DNA of 64,000 bases. Source: an uncultured Oscillospiraceae bacterium (GTDB taxonomy: Bacteria > Bacillota > Clostridia > Oscillospirales > Oscillospiraceae). Location of the stretch: contig CANRIU010000001.1 of NCBI GenBank assembly GCA_947630755.1, positions 1 through 64,000 of the forward strand, given 5' to 3'. The notes beneath the pieces were generated by a model that saw only the letters and a list, made by a program, of their open reading frames with translations, searched no databases and was not told the origin of the DNA. A program made the translations under genes and the position numbers. Below are positions 59,834-64,000 of the stretch, piece by piece. Positions within the stretch are counted from its first letter, which is position 1; every line of letters starts with the position of its first letter.

Positions 59834-61552
59834 TTATTTTATCCCCGTCAGGTCGTAGCTCTCCAGCCACTCGGCGGCCCGTCCGCACACGCCCCGCAGG
59901 GTGTCCTCGTCGAAGGGGCTCTCAAGTCCCGCGTTCTGTAAAAGCTCCGTAAATACCCGGCTGCCGCCCTGCCGCGTGTACGCCATGTAGTGCTCCCATG
60001 CGTTCTTCTGGTCCTCCTGCAAAAGTGCCCAGAACTCCAGCGACACCGTCTGCGCAAGGCAGTAATCTATGTAGTAGAATGGCGACTCATAAATGTGGCT
60101 CTGCCTCTGCCAGCCCTCCCCCTCGGCGTAGAAGGGTATGTCCCCGTCAAGTCTGAGCCAGGGCTGATAGACGCCCAGAAGCCGCTTCCACACGTCGTGG
60201 CGCTCCCGCGGCGTCATCTCCGGGTGCTCGTACACCTCGTGCTGGAAGTGGTCCACCAGCGTCCCGTAGGGTATGAAGGTTATGGCCTCCGCCAGGTGCG
60301 AGTAGCGGAACTTCCGGGCGTCCTCCCCGAAGAAGTCCTCCGCCCAGGGCCAGGCCATGAACTCCATGGACATGGAGTGCACCTCGCAGGCCTCCATCCC
60401 GGGCCATGCGTAGCTGGCGGGCACCCGGTCCCGGTTCATCCAGTAGGCGAAGGCGTGCCCGGCCTCGTGGGTGACGACCGTCACGTCGCCGATGGTCCCG
60501 TTGAAGTTTGCGAAGATGAAGGGCACCTTGTACGCGCCCATGCCCGTGCAGTATCCGCCCCCGGCCTTGCCCTCGGTGCTGAGCACGTCCATGAGCTCCC
60601 GGTCCAGCATGGTGTCGAAAAATTCCCTGGTCTCCGGGGAGAGCTCGGAGTAAAACTTCCTCCCCGCCGCCAGGATGTCCTCCGCCGTCCCCTTTGGCCT
60701 GGGGTTTCCGGAGCGGAAGGACAGCGCCTCGTCGGCGTAGCTCAGGGGGTACTCGACCCCCAGCCTCTCGGCCTGACGGCGGTAGATGGCGTCCGCAACG
60801 GGCACAAGGTACTTCTGCACCGCGGCGCGGAAGCGCTCCACGTCCTCCTTTGTGTAGCAGTTGCGCCCCATCCGGTCGTACCCTAAGGGGATGTAGTTTT
60901 CATACCCCAGATTCCGGCCCATCTCGTCCCGGAGCTTCACCAGCTCGTCGTATATGCGGTCAAGGTCCGCCTGATGCTCCTTGAACCACCGCCCCTGCGC
61001 CTTCCACGCCGCGAGCCTCCGCTTATCGTCCGGGTCTGTCTTGAAGGGCGTCAGCTGTGAGTGGGTGTAGGTCCCGCCCTCAAACTCTATCTGCGCCGAG
61101 GCGAGAAGCTTTGAATACTCCGTGGTCAGCTCGTTTTCCCGCTTCATAAGGGGGATGTTTTTCGGAGAGAACGTGCGAAGGGCGATCTCCGTGTTGAGGA
61201 ACATGAGCTTCCCGTACTCCTCCTCAAACTGCGGGCGGAAGGGGCTCTGCAAAAGGGCCATGTTCCACTCCTGCCCGAACTCGGCAAGCTCCGGGCCCGC
61301 CGCGTCCCAGAAGGCCACCTCCCCGTCGTAGAACTCGTCCCGGGTGTCGATGTCGTGGCGGATGGAGGCGAGGACCGCCTGCGCTCCGGCCTTTTCGTCC
61401 TCCCGCTCAAAGCTCAAAAATACCTCCCGGGCCTCCTCGTAGCTCTTCGCCTCCCGAAGACGCCTGATGTGCTCCCGAAAAAGCTCCTTCAGATTTTCCA
61501 TGTCCGGGCGCTCGTAGGGCATATCCCGGAATTTAAGGTTGTTGTCCGGCAT
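59834..61552 (-). CDS. pepF: M3-family oligoendopeptidase F
   Basis: A 572-residue cytoplasmic zinc peptidase that cleaves short peptides. H362-E-A-G-H366 with downstream Glu in MEACEVHSMSMEF is the M3 zinc site; MGAYKVPFIFANFNGTIGDVTVVTHEAGHA and SPFYYIDYCLAQTVSLEFWAL are typical of the PepF group. ATG 61552 has AAGGAGG at 6 nt; the frame open to 61585 is not used. Monocistronic, divergent from the GntR operon. Ends in a strong terminator. Confidence 0.96.
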   Translation of the reverse strand: MPDNNLKFRDMPYERPDMENLKELFREHIRRLREAKSYEEAREVFLSFEREDEKAGAQAVLASIRHDIDTRDEFYDGEVAFWDAAGPELAEFGQEWNMALLQSPFRPQFEEEYGKLMFLNTEIALRTFSPKNIPLMKRENELTTEYSKLLASAQIEFEGGTYTHSQLTPFKTDPDDKRRLAAWKAQGRWFKEHQADLDRIYDELVKLRDEMGRNLGYENYIPLGYDRMGRNCYTKEDVERFRAAVQKYLVPVADAIYRRQAERLGVEYPLSYADEALSFRSGNPRPKGTAEDILAAGRKFYSELSPETREFFDTMLDRELMDVLSTEGKAGGGYCTGMGAYKVPFIFANFNGTIGDVTVVTHEAGHAFAYWMNRDRVPASYAWPGMEACEVHSMSMEFMAWPWAEDFFGEDARKFRYSHLAEAITFIPYGTLVDHFQHEVYEHPEMTPRERHDVWKRLLGVYQPWLRLDGDIPFYAEGEGWQRQSHIYESPFYYIDYCLAQTVSLEFWALLQEDQKNAWEHYMAYTRQGGSRVFTELLQNAGLESPFDEDTLRGVCGRAAEWLESYDLTGIK

Positions 61553-61639
61553 AACGTGCCTCCTTGTCATATATTTTGCTCTCATTATATCCCGGGCGGG
61601 GAGTTAAGTCAATTATTCTGAAAAAATTTGACTTCCCTA

Positions 61640-61682
61640 TTGACAAGGGCCGCGCAACTGTATATACTGTATATACACAGTT
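61640..61682 (+). promoter_or_regulatory. Promoter and palindromic operator of the GntR-ABC operon
   Basis: TTGACA (61640-61645), 17 bases, TATACT (61663-61668). AACTGTATATAC (61656-61667) and GTATATACACAGTT (61669-61682) form an imperfect inverted repeat covering the -10; ACTGTATAT also recurs as a direct repeat. This fits autorepression by the YtrA-like regulator. Confidence 0.75.
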
Positions 61683-61698
61683 AACTGCGAGGTGCTCC

Positions 61699-62079
61699 AT
61701 GGACATAATCATATCTAATCAGGACTCACGTCCCATATACGAGCAGGTGGGCGAGGCCGTCCGGTGCGCCATAATCTCCGGGGAGCTCAGGGAGGGGGAC
61801 GCCCTTCCCTCCATCCGGGGGCTGGCGAAGGACCTGCGGATCTCGGTCATAACAACGAAGCGCGCCTTTGAGGAGCTGGAGCGGGAGGGCTTTATCGTCA
61901 CGGTCCCGGGAAAGGGCACCTTTGTCTCCGCCCTCAACGCCGAAATAGTGCGGGAGCGGCGGCTTCGCGAGATCGAGGACCACCTCCGGACCGCCCTGAG
62001 GCTCGGGCGCTCCTGCGGCCTCACGGCCGGGGACGTGGCGGGGATGGTAAAGGAAATAAGCGAGGAGGACAGCGTATGA
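61699..62079 (+). CDS. GntR-family regulator, YtrA type
   Basis: A 126-residue short GntR protein: winged helix (PIYEQVGEAVRCAIISGELREGDALPSIRGLAKDLRISVITTKRAFEELEREGFI) and a brief helical tail instead of a ligand domain, as in YtrA repressors of ABC exporters. ATG 61699 follows GCGAGG. Stop and next start overlap as ATGA. Probably represses its own operon through the palindrome at 61656-61682; released by cell-envelope stress or an antimicrobial in known relatives, not shown here. Confidence 0.94.
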   Translation: MDIIISNQDSRPIYEQVGEAVRCAIISGELREGDALPSIRGLAKDLRISVITTKRAFEELEREGFIVTVPGKGTFVSALNAEIVRERRLREIEDHLRTALRLGRSCGLTAGDVAGMVKEISEEDSV

Positions 62080-62924
62080 ACGCCATAGAGGTTCGGGACC
62101 TCACGAAAAAATATCCCGGCTTTACACTTGACAATGTGAGCTTCGCCCTGCCGGAGGGGTGCATAATGGGCCTTGTGGGCGAGAACGGCGCCGGGAAGTC
62201 CACCCTCATCAGGCTCATAATGAACGCCTCCCGGCGGAGCTCCGGGGAGGTGTCGGTCCTTGGAATGGACAACCGCCGCCCCGAGTTTGTGAAAACGAGG
62301 GACGACATCGGCGTGGTGCTGGACGACGCCCGGCTCCCGGAGATGCTCGACCCCGTGCGTATGGGGCGGGTCTTTTCGGAGCTCTACTCCAGGTGGGACC
62401 AGGGCGCCTACGAGGGTTATCTTCACAGGCTCGACCTTCCGGAGAAAAAGCGTGTGAAGGACTTCTCCCGGGGCATGAAGATGAAGCTCGCCCTGGCCCT
62501 GGCCCTCTCCCACGACGCCCACCTTCTTGTGCTTGACGAGCCCACGGGCGGCCTTGACCCCATGGTCCGGGACGAGATACTGGACATTCTGGAGGACTTC
62601 ACCCGTGAGGAGCACAGGTCCGTGCTCATATCCTCCCACATCGTCTCAGACCTCGAGAAGCTCTGCGACTATGTGGCCTTCCTCCACAGGGGCAAGCTGC
62701 TGCTGTTTGAGGAGAAGGACGTTCTTTTGGAGAAGTACGGCATGGTGAAGCTCCCGGAGCGGGAGCTGGAGGCCCTGCCGGAGGAGGCCCTCCACGGCGT
62801 GCGCCATACGGGCTACGGCGCGGAGGCGCTGGTGGAGCGCAGCCTCATCGGCGGCGGAATAAAGGTCGAAAAGACCTCTCTGGAGGAGATTATCGTGTTT
62901 TTCGCAAGGGGGGACAGAAAATGA
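62076..62924 (+). CDS. ABC transporter ATP-binding protein
   Basis: A 282-residue ATPase: Walker A GENGAGKST (35-43), signature DFSRGMKMKL at 129-138, Walker B HLLVLDEPTGGLDP (149-162), and the H-loop SSHIVSDLEKL. The C-terminal part VKLPERELEALPEEA is that of export-type ABC-2 ATPases. Overlaps the regulator and the permease by 4 nt each. Exports or protects against an unknown compound together with the following permease. Confidence 0.95.
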   Translation: MNAIEVRDLTKKYPGFTLDNVSFALPEGCIMGLVGENGAGKSTLIRLIMNASRRSSGEVSVLGMDNRRPEFVKTRDDIGVVLDDARLPEMLDPVRMGRVFSELYSRWDQGAYEGYLHRLDLPEKKRVKDFSRGMKMKLALALALSHDAHLLVLDEPTGGLDPMVRDEILDILEDFTREEHRSVLISSHIVSDLEKLCDYVAFLHRGKLLLFEEKDVLLEKYGMVKLPERELEALPEEALHGVRHTGYGAEALVERSLIGGGIKVEKTSLEEIIVFFARGDRK

Positions 62925-63532
62925 AGGGACTGTTCAGGAAGGACATATATGTGCTCACCTCCATAGGCTGGCTCTTTATTCTCATGGACGTTTTCTTCGC
63001 GGCGATCCCGGACCTTCGGTTTTACGCCTTCGCCGCCCTGTACGCCGTCATGCTGCTGGTGTTCCTCATGCAGTCCGACGAGCAGTACAAGTGGGACACC
63101 CTGCTGCCAATGCTGCCCGTCTCCACCCGTCAGGTGGTGCTGGAGAAGTACATCTTCTGCTGGGGCTATATCGCCCTCACCGCCCTTCTGGCCGTGGGCG
63201 GGCAGCTCATCTGGTCCCGCTTCGGGTATATGCCCCTGGGTCCGGAGTATTTCACGGTGCTGTGCTTCAATCTGAGCCTCGCCCTTGTGGCCCAGGCGAT
63301 AATCTCCCCGCTGATTTTCCGCTTCGGCACCGCCAAGGGCCGGCTCATCATGATCGTGCTCGTCGCCGTCATCACCGGGATCTCCGTCAGCATCATAAGC
63401 GACGGCTACGATTTTATCCTCTCCCTCATAGAGATCATCCGCAGCTGGCGGCTTATCGTCTTTGCCGCGGCCCTGTCCGTCCTCTCGCTGCCCCTGTCCG
63501 TGGCGCTCTACGGCAGAAAGCTCAGCAAATAA
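62921..63532 (+). CDS. ABC-2-type permease
   Basis: A 203-residue membrane protein with about five to six helices (GWLFILMDVFFAAIPDL; AALYAVMLLVFLMQSDEQYKWDTLLPMLPVSTRQVVLEKY is the ABC-2 family hallmark). Partner of the ATPase just upstream (ATGA overlap). Typical short half-size permease, likely acting as homodimer. Confidence 0.9.
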   Translation: MKGLFRKDIYVLTSIGWLFILMDVFFAAIPDLRFYAFAALYAVMLLVFLMQSDEQYKWDTLLPMLPVSTRQVVLEKYIFCWGYIALTALLAVGGQLIWSRFGYMPLGPEYFTVLCFNLSLALVAQAIISPLIFRFGTAKGRLIMIVLVAVITGISVSIISDGYDFILSLIEIIRSWRLIVFAAALSVLSLPLSVALYGRKLSK

Positions 63533-63579
63533 GGAATGTGATGTCATTTCCAGCCGTAAGGCAATGCGGTATACCTTGA

Positions 63580-63616
63580 CGTGAGCCGGAAGCGCGTTTG
63601 GCGCTTCCGGCTCACG
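63580..63616 (+). terminator. Hairpin behind the ABC operon
   Basis: Perfect stem of about 16 bp, 63580-63595/63601-63616, loop GTTTG. A short CGCTTTATC follows rather than a pure T-run, so termination may be partial. Confidence 0.65.
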
Positions 63617-63656
63617 CCGCTTTATCAAAGATTAAAGAAAAAATCCGTCATCACCC

Positions 63657-63685
63657 TTTACCCGCGGGATTTTTCATGCTATAAT
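63657..63685 (+). promoter_or_regulatory. Promoter of the last, truncated gene
   Basis: TTTACC (63657-63662), 17 bases, TATAAT (63680-63685). The -35 lies inside a possible hairpin AAAAATCC...GGGATTTTT (about 63638-63675). Confidence 0.55.
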
Positions 63686-63693
63686 TGGGAATC

Positions 63694-64000
63694 GTGAAAA
63701 GAGTGATACTATTGCACCGAATAAAATCCCTGATTCCAAAATACGCGCGCCTTCCAATTCTTATTGCCCTTGTCTTTAACTGCGCCGTATTCTGGCTCAC
63801 CCGCCCCGTCACGGCGGGTATGCGCCACTATGACCTCACGCTGCCCGTGGACGACGCCCTGCCCCTGGTCCCCGCCTTTGCGGTGATATACGTCTTGGCC
63901 TTCTTCCAGTGGCTCGTGGGCTATATCCTCATCTGCCGGGACAGCCCGGAGCGTTGCTTCCGCGTTATGAGCGGGGAGATCATATCAAAGACGATATGCC
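63694..64000 (+). CDS. Membrane protein, N-terminal part (possibly PAP2-like)
   Basis: Open frame to the window end, at least 102 residues. Two clear helices: RLPILIALVFNCAVFWLTRPV and LVPAFAVIYVLAFFQWLVGYILIC, with a loop HYDLTLPVDDALPLVPAF similar to the first part of PAP2/inositol-phosphoryl transferase-like membrane proteins; the catalytic motifs would lie beyond the end. Start unclear: GTG 63694, GTG 63703 or TTG 63712; the promoter places the message start only a few bases before 63694, which speaks for TTG 63712. Confidence 0.6.
   Translation, partial: MKRVILLHRIKSLIPKYARLPILIALVFNCAVFWLTRPVTAGMRHYDLTLPVDDALPLVPAFAVIYVLAFFQWLVGYILICRDSPERCFRVMSGEIISKTIC

Noticed and set aside
1-64000. 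tRNA, rRNA, tmRNA or other known structured RNA
   Set aside because: No cloverleaf with CCA-type end, no 16S/23S/5S signature and no known riboswitch core was recognised in any intergenic region by eye.

Overview
The window is GC-rich, AT-poor even between genes, and looks chromosomal. Its gene content (Rex, Clostridium-type NifU/NifS, split transketolase, Lpl-type sugar transporter without its own ATPase, LacI and AraC/YesN regulators, several S-layer-homology surface proteins) points to an anaerobic Gram-positive Clostridia, most likely a gut member of the Oscillospirales. No rRNA, tRNA, phage, IS or CRISPR was seen. About 93% is coding.

Layout. 1-333: a run of short, unrelated hairpins. 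334-12720 (-): one 4128-residue secreted, isopeptide-domain adhesin or pilin-like protein with a QPDTG sorting signal. 12953-15490 (-): nifS-nadA-nifU, quinolinate synthase together with Fe-S supply. 15649-17363 (+): redox repressor Rex, start-stop coupled to an SLH protein. 17515-36542: a glycan-use locus. On the minus strand aldolase, PFK-like kinase and two cytoplasmic sulfatases form one operon; two permeases, a solute-binding lipoprotein and a GH2 enzyme form another. The plus strand carries LacI, an AraC-type membrane regulator, YesL-like DUF624, a GH5-like enzyme, a FucI-like isomerase and a GH-like lipoprotein. The picture is import of sulfated oligosaccharides, desulfation and hydrolysis in the cytoplasm, isomerisation, phosphorylation and aldol cleavage.

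36660-48867: D-Ala-D-Ala carboxypeptidase with SLH repeats, a 1716-residue transglutaminase-like/CxxC-repeat/SLH protein, a C39-like protease, and a response regulator-histidine kinase-accessory protein operon; then a small helical protein, a HAD phosphatase and a DUF1294 protein on the plus strand. 49281-54189 (+): MATE exporter, Cof-type HAD phosphatase, split transketolase and an Fsa/TalC-type transaldolase. 54190-54716: two inverted, hairpin-packed copies of one intergenic element. 54717-61552 (-): SLH-anchored PL9 pectate lyase and oligoendopeptidase F. 61699-63532 (+): GntR-ABC ATPase-ABC permease, then the start of a membrane protein cut by the window end.

The least explained parts are non-coding: the hairpin array at 22-348, the inverted pair at 54231-54716 in which single hairpin modules have been exchanged while the frame is kept, a Shine-Dalgarno-sequestering hairpin before the C39 protease, and an 11-bp iteron at the response regulator promoter. 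In the giant protein a three-domain block of about 1.36 kb is repeated three times.
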